Position numbers and translations under genes: made by a program. The notes beneath the pieces are model-generated. The model did no database searches. It had not been told where the DNA came from and saw only the letters and a program-made list of their open reading frames with translations. This document shows positions 24,274 to 35,832 of a stretch of 64,000 nt of DNA, piece after piece (position 1 is the stretch's first letter; each line of letters opens with the position of its first letter). Source of the DNA: Phanerochaete sordida (Eukaryota; Basidiomycota; Agaricomycetes; Polyporales; Phanerochaetaceae); NCBI GenBank assembly GCA_019973155.2, contig BPQB01000004.1, positions 186,001 through 250,000 on the forward strand. Direction: 5' to 3'.

Positions 24274-25748
24274 ATGTCGAACAACACCGTGCCAGAAATC
24301 GCCTTCCAGTTGCTCTCTATCGAGGCGACACTGTTCACGTCCATCACTGGTCTCTTCGGTACGCTTGGTTACACCTCGGAATTCTGTATATTGCTCACCC
24401 CACAGACTCATAGGGGTGTATGTCGTATTATTTGTTCTCGCGCTGTGGGCGACGTACAGGCGGACGAACAAGGCCAAAGCCCGGCTTCGTATCCTCACCT
24501 GGGTGCTGTACGTGCTATTGGAGTAATGTCCTGGGCTTTGCTCACTGCTGCTGATAGCGTCGTGGACATTTGCGTCCACTATACTATGCGTACGGTCGCC
24601 TTCGCCAAAGTGCGAGTGCCCACACTGGAGGACAACGATATGCTCGTGTGGTATGTTCCCGTCAACATGGTGGCATTGTGAGCATGCAGCTGCTGGGGAC
24701 TCTATGCTATTGCAGTCTGACGAGGCAACTAGTTTCACTAGCATCACCGCGGTATGCAAGCCCCGACTTTGATTTTCCACGCCCTGACGTTGCACCAGGG
24801 CCTCATCTCCGATGGTCTACTCGCCTGGCGACTGTATGTGGTCTGGGGCTGCGCCCGGTGGACGCTCTGGATGTCGGCGACGGCGGTCATCACCACAGCG
24901 AGTGCGTGTCCCCTTGTCACACCCCCTCCCTCGACGTACTCCTGACGTCTCGCACTGTGACGCGCGGCACGATAGTGGTCGGCTTCGCGAGCGACCTCCA
25001 GGGCCTCGGGTTCTACCACAATGCTGGCACGTACGTCGCGCACCTCGAGGACGTCGGCTTCGAGGTCAACATCGCGTGGTGCTGGCTCATGTTCGGGACG
25101 AACACGCTGCTCACTGGGGCCGTGATCGGGCGCATCGTGTGCGTGCACCGCCTCCTTGCTTCATATCTGCGCTAAGAGCGTCTGTTTGCAGGTACCTCGC
25201 CCGCGCGGCGCCCGTGCGTAGCGTAGGCGGCCTGCCGTACGCGAAGATTATCGAGGCGACTGTGGAGTCTGCGCTCGTGACGTGGTTTGGACTCGTCTTC
25301 TACGGCATTGCGACCGTTGCGCCTCAGGGCCGCGTCACAGTGCGTCTCTTCCTTCTACTGGGGACAAGCGCGTTCCTCATCAGCGACGCGGGCTGCAGAC
25401 CAACCTGAATATTGGCTTCGTGCTGGGGTGCATCATCCCTCTGTTCTTCGTGAGTGCAGGGAAAGATGTGCTCTCTTCTAGTTATCAACCTCATGGCTGT
25501 TGCAGGGGATATCGCAGTGCCTCATCACCGCCCGGCTTGGTCTTACGCTTCCGAAAGACTCTAAGCTCGCGAGTCAGCTCAAGCTAGACAGCGGCTTTGG
25601 TGGCGCGAGGAACGTCGTGATCAATATACAGGGTGCTATCCCAGGATCCCGTGTGTTTGATCCGGACGTCGATGTTGCTGTCGAGAAGGAGGGAATGCCG
25701 TCCAAGCACTCCGACAGCGAGCGGTCGTCGGTCGAGGCAACTGTGTAG
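24274..25748 (+). CDS. Seven-transmembrane protein, paralogue A of a four-copy array
   Basis: No characterised homologue is known to me. Eight or more exons splice into about 340 residues with seven predicted helices: YVVLFVLALWATYR; VVDICVHYTMR; the LISDGLLAWRLYVVWG region; TAVITTA..VVGFASDL; IAWCWLMFGTNTLLTGAVIG; ESALVTWFGLVFYGIATVAP; and NIGFVLGCIIPLFFGISQCL. The first intron splits the Gly codon of LFG|VYVV, and the same junction occurs in copies B, C and D. The cytosolic tail ends DSERSSVEATV, Ser-rich as in copy B. The lack of a signal peptide, the N-terminal FQLLSIEATLF helix and the long tail suggest a receptor- or channel-like membrane protein, but function is not established. Confidence 0.82.
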
Positions 25749-26694
25749 CCTTCCCTCTGGGTGAGATCAGTACGAGATGGGAAAAGATGTGTACCGGGTG
25801 CCTTTTTCTCGGTGTTTATACTACGACGTGGCTGGATCGAGGAATATACTGTGTTGTCTTGAAACGAAGTGCCTTTCCGGAGGTGCCAGAGGTCTCGACT
25901 GGCGCCAGGAGCGCTGGTGATCGGGGTCGGCAGCGCTCGACCGTTCGCTCAGCCTCGACTTGTCTCTCGTCCTTGCTCTCGTCAGCATGCGAATGCACAC
26001 AGCCATGGAACACACCGAAATACAAGCCTTTATGCAGCGCGCAAGCGTCTGTTTGCGATACATGGTGTGCACCCGCTGTGCAGGCACATCTTGCATCTCG
26101 AACTCGAACCTAACACCTTCATTTCCCGCGTTGTTCTGTCGGTGGGACCACTGTTGTCCGGATCGCAGACCCATCGCCGCCCGTGCCACCGACGTGTGCG
26201 TAGTTTCATCCCTACTCTGGAAAAGAGCGGTACCCTGTGCGCTGTTTATCTGTTAACATCTCGATAGCTAGCTCTGAATCTGCATCCCAGTGAGCGTCAT
26301 TTCTCGTGTTGCCTCTTTAAGGCTGATTGTAGACACGCTCGCAGAGCCATCCTCCATCTTCCCAGGTCCCCCATGGGCGTTGTCTCGGCATTCAACATTT
26401 ATCGCACCAGAATTCTCAACATAATCATACAGAGACCACAGCCTCAACCTCGTTCTGCGATGGCTATGCGCAAATATCTGGCTCTAGTGACAATTCGAGC
26501 ATGATTCTCCCGTCAGGTACGAGAGACTAGGTTTGACTCCCAGATATCCCAGATGCTTGTGTTCACCATCTATTCTAATTTCAGTCTCTTCCTCTAGTGT
26601 GTATATGTGGCTAACTTTCACGTCTGTACTACTTTGCGTATAAAGGTCATGTCACACAAGGCGAGGTTCAGGGACCAGCCCCACTTGACTAGAG
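25749..26694. other. Spacer between 7TM copies A and B
   Basis: About 950 bp with no supported gene. Presumably the terminator of A and the promoter of B. Confidence 0.35.
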
Positions 26695-28194
26695 ATGTCC
26701 AGCTCGAACACTACCCTCGCCGATGTCGAAGCTGCGTTCCAGCTCCTCTCGATTGAGGCTACTCTATTCGCAACGCTCAGCGCGCTGTTCGGTGCGCGGC
26801 TATTCTCCCGTCTTTGCATTACCGCATACTGTATGCTGACACGACCCAGGAGTATACTTCGTCCTGTTCATTCTTGCGATATGGGCGACGTACAGACAGT
26901 CGAGCAAAGCCAACGCCCGGCTTCGTGTAACCACTATAATCTTGTGTGTTCTCCTCCGAGAATATTGCTGCGTGGTATCTGACAATTTTCTGACAATTTG
27001 GCAGATTTGTCGACCTGGCAGTGCACTACATCATGCGGTCGATTACCATTGGTCAGAGCCGGATGATCACGCCTCCCAGCGACGAGTACCTTCACTGGTA
27101 CATTCCGATCGTCCTCGTGGCTTGGTGAGCAAGCTATCGTCTATTCACTCAATGATCTGACCTGACAACACTTCAAGTGTGACTACTACCATCGCGGTAC
27201 GTCGGTTCGCCTACGGATATTGCTGTCCAACAGCTGCTGACACGCTTCCGTAGGGTCTCATCTCCGACGGCCTGCTTGTGTGGCGGCTATACGTGATTTA
27301 CGGGCGCTCTCGATGGGCCCTCTGGCCCGCGGCGACTACAGTGATTCTCACAGGACGTACGTACCGCGGGGAAAGCTAGCCTTCACTCATATCTCACATC
27401 GCCGCGCAGTCGTAGGTTTCGTGAGCGGCTTCCAAAACGCCGACGCCTACCACAGCCTCAGTGACTACAAAAACCGCTACAACAAAATATCCTTCCAGAT
27501 CAACGCCGCCTGGGCGTGGATGATGTTCGCCACGAATACTGTCATGACTATGTCCATTATTGGGAGAATCATGTTCGTGCTTTCTCTTCTCTCATTATTT
27601 TGTGTGTTTTTATGGCTAATGTGCACAATAGTTATGTTACAAGGAAAGCCAAGTCGACGGATGGTGCACACTCGAGGACTGCTCCGTACGCCAAGCTTCT
27701 CGAAGCCATCATCGAATCCGCGCTCGTCACCTGGTTTGGTCTTGTCTTCTATGGTATCGCAACGGTGGCGCCCCAGGGTCATATCACGGTGCGTTCCACT
27801 TCAACTTCTCGCTACTTGTTCTCATACGTCTCTTTTATTCTAGACAAACATGGATGTCGGCTTCGTCATGATATGCATCATCCCGATCTTCTTCGTACGT
27901 CGGGTTTGAGTGCACACCGAGTCAGGGAGCTGACTAGAGCTGACGTCTCGAAATTCTCGACAGGGCATATCCCAGTGTCTCATTACCGTGCGGCTCGGTA
28001 TCACAAGTCCTCAGAGCACCGAGCATCCTGCCAGTCGGCACACGCGGACCATTGGCTCCGGCAACTCGAAGGGTATTATGGTCAACATTTCCAGGGCAAC
28101 GACAAGCGATGGAGTTACAGCCCACCCGTCCGTTGATGTGGAGAAGTTGTCTTCTGGAACTGATAGCGAGCGGTCTTCAGTGACTGAAGTATAG
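26695..28194 (+). CDS. Seven-transmembrane protein, paralogue B
   Basis: Starts MSSSNTTLADVEAAFQLL at ATG 26695 and runs through the same seven helices and splice positions as copy A. First junction: LFG|VYFVLFILAIWATYR. Helix 3 region: GLISDGLLVWRLYVIYGRS. Helix 5: INAAWAWMMFATNTVMTM. Helix 6: IIESALVTWFGLVFYGIATV. Helix 7: MDVGFVMICIIPIFFGISQ. The intron after TTTIA leaves a very small exon at about 27179-27199. The C-terminal tail carries GTDSERSSVTEV, matching the DSERSSV of copy A, so A and B are sisters. Codon GC is moderate compared with copies C and D. Function unknown. Confidence 0.83.
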
Positions 28195-29030
28195 ATGGTA
28201 TAGCACCTCTTATCGAAGGAAGTCCGGGCTCGGAGACCAGCGAAGACATGTATTTATGGGAGCCTTCACGCTGTACCGATCTTACATGCTCACGTATCGT
28301 ATTCCCAGAGTTCTGTATATCTGTACAAAAAATGAAATGTATGTGTCTGTATCATAGCTATTTATAACGATTTACTGGTGCAAGCAGCTCCCTATTGTGG
28401 ATATCTGTGGTTGAGGTCGTCAGCATTCCGCGCAGAACCAGTGTCAGGAGTCCCGGAATGCGCCACAAAGATTGGCGACCGGGGTCCCCGGTCACTTGCG
28501 CTTGTGGAAGCGCGCGCATGTGCAGCTTGATCTCAACTTCGATGACGCCGGATATCCTGTGTGGCCATATTTTCTTGGCAGGTGGCAGTTGTACGGTGTA
28601 TAACCCGAAGGGGGTCTGCGAGATGAATCACGTCTCTCCGAACGATACGCTGGTCTCATCCCTTATCGCCAGACTACGAACTGATGCTCCCCACCAACTC
28701 CCCACCATTCGCAGTATAGCGAGGGACAAGGTGGCATTACGTGGGAGGCATGGTATGACCGCATCTAACTACGATTGGCGATCCGCTTACCCCTGACGGA
28801 TCCGTGCCTTGCTTTGCTTCGCAGGGCATGAGGAAGACGCGACTTTTGGCCCGCGCTTGGAGCACGTCATCAGGACGCTGTTGATTATACACTCGCCTTG
28901 ACAGCGCGCTGTGTGATACAACTAACAACCCTTCTTTGCTTTGCGAATGGCCCTGCTGGGCGAAGATAGATTGAGTGGTGGAGGCGTTATATACTGAGAG
29001 ACGTCTCTGTTGTCAAGCAAAGCTCGCAGC
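28195..29030. other. Spacer, no gene recognised
   Basis: About 840 bp downstream of copy B. One 133-codon frame (28395-28796) lacks recognisable motifs or a splice context, so I do not call it. Confidence 0.35.
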
Positions 29031-30626
29031 ATGATTGCACCCGGCGGGCTCTCCCTGTCCTACGTGAACGCCTGTGAGCTTCTCCGTATAGCTTTCTATA
29101 TTCTTGAGCGACTTAACGTGTTTAGTGGCCATTGGAAAGCAGTCGAGAGGTGCCGCCATAGGGCTGCTCTTCTACGATATCTGTAAGTCTCGTCACATGA
29201 CCTCTGGTCTACGTACTCAGCTAACCGTAGAGCCAGTGATCAGTCTCGACCGCGAAGTAGGCTGTCACCTTTGTGACCGATAGCGGAGGCTTACGTCCGG
29301 ATAGATCGAGCTCGTCTGGGCGACGGACAAGAGACGGCCAGCCTTTTGGCTATATATCTTCGTACGCGCTGTTTATCTGCGTAGCCCACGTCAGGGTACT
29401 GACCCGATTACATGCACGAAAGAATCGATTTTTCGCCCTGGCATACTATATTTTCGACACAAGTGGGTCGTTCTAGGCCACTTCGCGGTAACAGTAAGCT
29501 CAATGCAACACTCGCTTCCAGTCCCGATCACGCCCGCTGGACGGACACCCTCAAATGTAAGCAGACAGTCGGGCGGACGGTCGATAAAATGATGTTGACG
29601 GAGTTGACAGATGTAAGGGTCTGCTCGGATATTCAATGCGGGGCCGGGTCTTGACTACGATGGTAGCTGCGTGATCTACCTTATGTGCGATGCCATCGTG
29701 TGAGTCCCATCTGCTGCAGTTCAAATCTAACTGACGGACAAGCTGACACCTGACTATCTCTAGCACGACGGTCGCGACATTGACAATGCAAGGTTCGTTC
29801 GTCCAGCACTTGACTACAAGTCCACTGACCATTGGTCAGTCATCCTCCAGCTTCGGGTAAGGACATCCTTCGATGCACATATCCGGGACTCAAAATCATA
29901 CCCCAATAGATCTATGCGCTGTACAACTGCAATCGTAAGATCCTATTGCTGCTAGCCACTCTTTGCGTACTCGAAATCTCAGCTATGGTCATGCTGATTT
30001 GCATCACTATGGGCCACCTTGACGGTCCGTTATCCTCTACTGCCTTGCTTATAGTTCTGACATACGCGTACACCGCGTGTACTGTAGGTCTTCCTTTGAA
30101 GTCTACTGCGACGGGCTGTGCCTACCAGGGACTATTATCCGTCTCGTCACTCTTTTGGATCCCTGGCCTCGTCTTCGAGCCAGTTCTCTTTGCCCTGGTC
30201 GCTTACAAGGCGTGGGACTCCTTCGATCAACAGCCGACCGTTCCGCTTGTCGAGCGGATTGCTCGCGATAGCATGCTGTATTTTGTCGTGTACGTACCAC
30301 GCAGTGGTATACGTGCGCGTACCGAAGCTAGATGACGGCTTGACAGGGTGTTTATTGAGCTCCTTGTGAGCACCATCATATGGTCACGCGCACCGCAATA
30401 CATCAACATCATAAACCCGTGAGCATCCATCGATGGTGACGTCTCAGCATGCTGGGCTCATAATATATCTCACAGGTGGTCCGCTGCCCTACCGTCTTTG
30501 CTGGGAAGCCGACTGATGCTTAGCATGCGCGAGGGAGTCTTGAAGAATGGCTGCGATGGCACCTACGAGGTAGAGGGGTTCGCAGACGCCACGGGATCCA
30601 TCAAGTACTGCATTCGCGCGCCATGA
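29031..30626 (+). CDS. DUF6533-type multi-pass membrane protein
   Basis: This belongs to a different Agaricomycete membrane-protein family from the A-D array. ATG 29031 gives MIAPGGLSLSYVN, then spliced AAIGLLFYDI, LISLDRE and IELVWATDKRRPAFWLYIF. These match the DUF6533 pattern of a helix, a YDxxxxLDRE motif and a W..KR segment. Later exons give a helix around 29650-29700, LRIYALYNCNRKILLLLATL (the R-x-YALY motif of the family), LEISAMVMLICITMG, LSVSSLFWIPGLVFEPVLFA and VFIELLVSTIIWS, ending GSIKYCIRAP with stop at 30624-30626. Exons between 29340 and 29650 are the least certain and may carry decay. Function unknown; pheromone-receptor-like topology is only an impression. Confidence 0.68.
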
Positions 30627-31390
30627 TAGCAGTCACGTCCGCCTTCCAAGCTGAGCCGCGAAAATAGCTAAACGATGACTTTGAGCGCGACTTTTGCGAG
30701 TGCTGACTCTCCATCGGATGTTACATCACCTGGTATGCAGCCATTCCGCTGACGCTGCCCACTTGTCGAACTGCTAGGAATCTCCTCGTACGTGGCGGCA
30801 CCGGATTACAGACGTAAGTAAGGAACCATCACGATCTCTTGTTGCTGACAACACCTGCTAGGGCTAAACCTAAACAGAGCTGGACAGTGCCCGCCACAAC
30901 TACGGTCATAGCAGCTCCTCAGGACACCGGACGTCCTGGGACTGATCATGCAGAAAAGGCACTTCCGTGATACACTCCACCCCCCTCCCCGCCCCGTGGC
31001 GCCACCCGCCCGGCAGCACATGCCCGCACCCGCCAGAGCTGTGCGGCCGCACGCCGGCAGCCTGCTGCCGGGGGCGCAGCGCGCCCGCGCGGCGGTGCCC
31101 GCGCGCCTTGTGGCGCACATGCGGCCAGTCCGCCTGCCGTTTCGAGCCGCGCGAGGACACGCCGCGGACGCCTCTGGGCGCGCCCGCCGGGGACGCGCCC
31201 GGAACCCTAGTGCGCGCCGACCGCATCCGCCTCGATCGGCGCACGCCCCCGCGTTTCTGGCCGCCACAGGGCGCGGCGTGTCCATTACGCTCGCGCGCAG
31301 TGAACTCTCGGTTTCTGAAATTCTGGTTGGGGCGTATAAGAGGTGGGGTGGCGGGCTGCGGTCCCTGCGTTGCTCCTTGGGTTCGCTGCG
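30627..31390. other. GC-rich spacer upstream of 7TM copy C
   Basis: About 760 bp. A short ATG-led frame at about 30675 (MTLSATFASADSPSD) followed by possible introns could be a gene remnant but leads nowhere. From about 30960 to 31300 the sequence becomes very GC-rich with many GCGC runs. Confidence 0.35.
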
Positions 31391-32872
31391 ATGGATAGTG
31401 CTGCTGGAAACGCGGCTGCTGCTGTTGTCGAAGAGGCGGGCCTCCTGGCGGCATTCAAGCTGCTCTCTATCGAGGCGGTGGTGTTCGCTGCTCTGAGCAC
31501 GCTCTTCGGTGTGTCCGCTGTGCTGCGATACGGCGATGGTGCTGATCGTTATCAGGTGCTTACTTTGTTCTATTCGTCTTCGCTGTCTGGTCCACCTACC
31601 GCCAGTCTGGCAATTCTCAAGTACGGCAGAGGATTGTCACAGTTGCACTGTAGGTGTCATTCAGTCGCTCAATCCGAGTTCGACGCTCATCTTATCTAGG
31701 TTCGTGGTCCTGAGCCTGCACTGGACCATGCGAGCGGTCGTGTTCTCACAAGACAGAGTGTACAACGGGCCCAAGAAACAGCCTCTGGGGGGGCCCATTC
31801 CCCTGATCTTCATCGCCAGGCCAGTGCCCCCTGATCACGTCTCACAGCAGCCCTCCGCTGACACCTGTATCGCCGGACAGCATGAGCACAACCACAGCAG
31901 TGCGTCGCCCCGCCCCTTGCCCCGCCCAACGCCGCACTGACGCCCCCCACAGGGCCTCCTCGCCGACGGCATGCTCGCCTGGCGGCTGTACGTGGTCTAC
32001 GGGCGCACGCGCTCGGCGCTGTACCTGCCCGCGGCCGCCGTGGTCCTCACCGCACGTACGCCCCCTTCCGCGCGCGCCTGCCCCAGACAGTTACTGACGC
32101 GGCACGCAGTGCTCGGGTACGCCAGCGACCTGCAGGACCTCGCCGCATACCACAACATGGCCGCCTTCGTGACGCACTACGAGCGCACCGCGTTCGAGGT
32201 CAACGCCGCGTGGGGCTGGGCGATGTTCGCGACGAACACTGCGCTCACGGGCGCAGTCGTCGCGCGCGTGCTGTGCGTCACCTTTCCCATGCGTATGTAC
32301 ATGTGTCTGTTCGCTGACGAGGCGCAGGTACGTGACGCGGCGCGCGCAGCGCGAGAACGCGGTCAAGGCGCGCACGGGCGCGTACGCCGTGTTCCTCGAG
32401 GCGGTCGTCGAGTCCGCGCTCGTCACCTGGATCGGGCTGCTGCTCTACGGCGTCGCGACGGTGGCGCCCGAGGGCCACATCACGGTGCGCAGCCCCCCTC
32501 CTCCCTGACTGGAACCTTCTCCGCTCACGATCTGTTCATCCGCGGGCAGACTGACAAGAACGTTGGCTTCGTTATGATTTGTATCATCCCCATCTTCTTC
32601 GTAAGGTTACTGCACTTTCTCATTTGTTCTATCACTGACAGCATGCACAGGGGATCTCCCAGTGCTTGATCACAGTGCGCCTGGGCATCCTGGACCGGCC
32701 CACGTCGACGTACACTGGCGGCTCTATGAACAGCGGCGGAACCAGCCGCCGGGGCGTCTTCGTTGAGGTGCAGCGCGCGACAAGGGCGGACTCGCAGACC
32801 GACAGCTATCTCCACGAGAAACACGACGCATTGACGACTAGCGAGCAAGGTTCGGTGACCCACATAGCCTAG
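31391..32872 (+). CDS. Seven-transmembrane protein, paralogue C
   Basis: ATG 31391 (MDSAAGNAAAAVVEEAGL) leads into FKLLSIEAVVFAALSTLFG and the family helices: VVLSLHWTMRAVVF; GLLADGMLAWRLYVVYGRT; LGYASDLQDLAAYHN; VNAAWGWAMFATNTALTG; ESALVTWIGLLLYGVATVAP; NVGFVMICIIPIFFGISQCL. The tail ends TSEQGSVTHIA at 32872. Intron positions equal those of A, B and D. The donor after LIFIA (about 31820) reads AG|GCCAGT, so this intron looks like GC-AG; no in-phase GT donor is visible there. GC content is well above that of A and B. Its 3' end has a diverged inverted relic at 39190-39545. Confidence 0.8.
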
Positions 32873-33971
32873 GACTCGTGAAGACTGAGTTTCCTCCTTT
32901 CCCTCCGACGTATACGGACTCTGACGACACGGACACATGTACATGTATGCTGCTGTAGCCTATCTATCCCGGACTCTATTCGCCCACCCTATGTATCTAG
33001 TACGTGATTCAGTGATCCAGGAATGCGATATGTATATGACACTAAGTTCTCTGCCGGACAACAGATATGGCCGAAGAACTCTATCAAACCGCTGCAACAT
33101 ACCTGGCGATGCGCGGCCCAGCGCGGGAAGCCATCTGCACGAGAGACATAGGATTCATGCAGCAGGTGCGCGTGCATCAGTCAGACGACATACCCCGCAT
33201 GTGCCTCCCCACGCCCATGCCGCTGCCTCACGTACCTGGGCGAACCCAAACGCTGCAGAACGCGAGGATACCCGCGAAGCGTACGCACCCTAGCACCTCT
33301 GGGCAGGAGGCGTGCGCCCCGGGCGGGCGCTGGCGGGCGCGGCGGGGCAGTGCACGGGGTCCGTGCGCCACACGCCCGCGCCGGGGTCCAGGCACGCACC
33401 CGTGACCCGCGCGCCACGGGCCCGAAGCGCGCTTGGGCATCCTCCCTCCCTTCCCTTGCTCCTCCGCCTCCGCCAGCCAATCGCCCCCGTGCGATTGCGC
33501 GAGACGCAGGTCATGCAGGCGTCTCTCGCGTACGTGCCGCCCTCGTGTCGCCGGCGGTTTCACGCCCCAGACGGCGCCATCAGCGGGCGGCACATCAGAG
33601 ACCCCACGCCGCGCCGGTGCACTGCGCGCGGGGCGCACCCGCCGTCCCGCACATCTCTGCAGACAGATGCTGCCACCGCGCGGCTGTGCGCTGCACATCC
33701 GCCGCAGGCACGCCTCGCGAGCGTGGGCGTCCGCGGGTGCCCACGACAAGCACTAGGTTCGCGCCCCGTTTGCGCCGCCGAGCATCGAATAGGCTCAGGC
33801 CTCGAAGGCTGTCCAGGGCCCGCGAGCCGAGCGCGCGCTGATCGTTTCAGGCGGCCGGGCTGTACGTCAGGGCCCTGCGTGCCCTTGCGCGCCCGCGAGC
33901 CTTTATATCGGCCTGCGCATGGCGCGCCGCGCAGACGCACTCCCCCAGCACGCGCGAGCACGGGCGCGGCC
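32873..33971. other. Spacer between 7TM copies C and D
   Basis: About 1.1 kb. A short frame starting at 33067 (MAEELYQTAATYLAM) has a diverged inverted counterpart at 38510-38705. From about 33310 to 33900 the sequence is extremely GC-rich, like the region upstream of copy C. No supported gene. Confidence 0.4.
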
Positions 33972-35488
33972 ATGCCGAACGACACCGTCGCGGGCCTGCA
34001 GGAGGCCTTTCAGCTCCTCAGCATCACGTCTGCGGTCTATGCGTCGCTGAATGCGCTGTGTGGTGCGTCCCCATGTGGCATGTGGGGCGATTGTCGCGTG
34101 GAGCGGTGTTGACGATGACTTTTGGGCAGGGGTCTATCTTGTTCTGTTTGTCTTTACGATATGGTCGACGTACCGCCAGGCAGAGAGGGCGTACTCGAAG
34201 CTGCGGGTCATTACGATTCTTCTGTGAGTGCCTGCCTTTACCGGGTGGAGGGGATGACGGCTGATCGGCCACTCCTGCGACTAGATTCGTTGTGATTGTC
34301 ATACACTACACCATGCGCAGCGTCGACTTCAGCGAGCGGCGGCTCAACCCCAACGGCATCGCGCTCGACCCGTGGACGACGCCCGTGTACTTCATCGCCA
34401 AGTGAGCCGCGCCGCCCCGTCCGTGCGCCTCGCCCGACTGACTCACGCCCGCAGCACCACCACGACCCTCGCGGTAAGCGTCGGCTCGCGCGCGCCCCTG
34501 CACCCTCCGTCTGACACCTGACCGCAGGGCCTTATCTCCGACGGGCTGCTCGCGTGGCGGTTCTACGTCGTGTTCGACCGCGCGCGGTGGGCGCTGTACG
34601 GGCCCTCGTTCGCGATCCTCGTCAACGCCAGTGCGCCGCTCTCCTCCTCCTCCGAAAAACGCTGATTGACTCGGCGCCAGTGCTCGGCTTCGCGGGCGAC
34701 GCCCTCGGCTTCTCGGTGTACCACAACGCGGAGCTGTACACGCGCCGGTACGAGAAGCTGCAGTACACGATCAGCGCCGCCTGGGGCTGGACGATGTTCG
34801 TCACGAACACGGTGCTCACGACCGCCATCATCTGGCGCATCATGTGCGTGCCTGCTTTGATACCCCATGCTTTGATAGAGCCACGCTGACGCGCACCCGG
34901 TCCCGCGCCGCAGCACGCAGAGCCGCCCGACGCGCGAGCAGAAGCGCCTGGGCCTCCGCGGCGCGCCGTACGCCGTCGTCGTCGAGGCCATCGTCGAGAG
35001 CGCGCTCGTGACGTGGGTCGGGCTGCTGCTCTACGGCATCTCGACCGTCGCGCCCGCGGGGCACATCACCGTGCGTATCCGTCTCCATGAACGGCACCCC
35101 ATAACTAATCAGCTCCACCGCCAGACCGACCTCGACGTCGGCTTCGTCATGTCCTGCATCCTGCCCATCTTCTTCGTGCGTCGCCCCCACACGTGCCCTG
35201 CGCCCCACGCTGACGCGCCCGCAGGCGATCTCGCAGTGCCTCATCACGACGCGGCTCGGGCTCGCGAACGAGTCCGCGCGCACACGGAGTGCGGCGAGCG
35301 CGACGGCCGCGAGCGCGTCGACGAGCCGCGGGACGCACGCGCGCGGGGACTCGCTCGCGGCGCGCGAGATCGAGGTGCAGATGCACACGATCGTCGAGGT
35401 CGACTCCGCGCGCTCGCGTGCGCTCGGGGACGACAAGGTGCTCGACATCTGCGACGACCCGAAGGTGCCTGCGGACGCGCGCGTGTAA
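33972..35488 (+). CDS. Seven-transmembrane protein, paralogue D
   Basis: ATG 33972 (MPNDTVAGLQEAFQLLS) is followed by the family splice pattern. First junction ALCG|VYLVLFVFTIWSTYR. Then VVIVIHYTMRSVDFSERR, GLISDGLLAWRFYVVFDRA, LGFAGDALGFSVYHNAELY, ISAAWGWTMFVTNTVLTT, IVESALVTWVGLLLYGISTV and DVGFVMSCILPIFFAISQCL. The tail is the longest and most polar of the four (EIEVQMHTIVEVDSARSR, ending DDPKVPADARV; stop 35486-35488). Coding sequence is strongly GC-rich, closest to copy C. All predicted junctions are GT-AG and in phase, so the gene looks intact. Function unknown. Confidence 0.82.
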
Positions 35489-35832
35489 CGTGCGGGTGCG
35501 GGCGACACGAAATGCAGACGAGAGGCGACGATGGGGTGGTGACGACTTAATTTTATTGCGACGACACTCGTTTGTATCATATGTATTACTCCCTCAGTAC
35601 ATGTAGCTAGTGACGCGGCTTACGGACTTCTCTGCGTAGATGATATAGTAAGAGCTGGGTTTGATGATACGTACGAGTGCACCGGGGTGCCTGGCCTTCC
35701 TATACGTGGTCACCGTGGACGCCAGATTTGCGACGAGCATCGCAACAGCGGGAGTCCTGTCTGAGCAAAGCAAAGCTGGTGCCGAACGCCTGCAGTGCCT
35801 CCTAGAACGTCATGACACGAATCGCTTTTCTA
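35489..35832. other. 3' flank of copy D up to the foldback element
   Basis: About 340 bp, no gene. Bases 35503-35640 are the partner of the direct repeat at 39660-39818. Confidence 0.5.

Noticed and set aside
28395..28796. 133-codon plus-strand frame after 7TM copy B
   Set aside because: No family resemblance, no splice context and no counterpart near the other copies.
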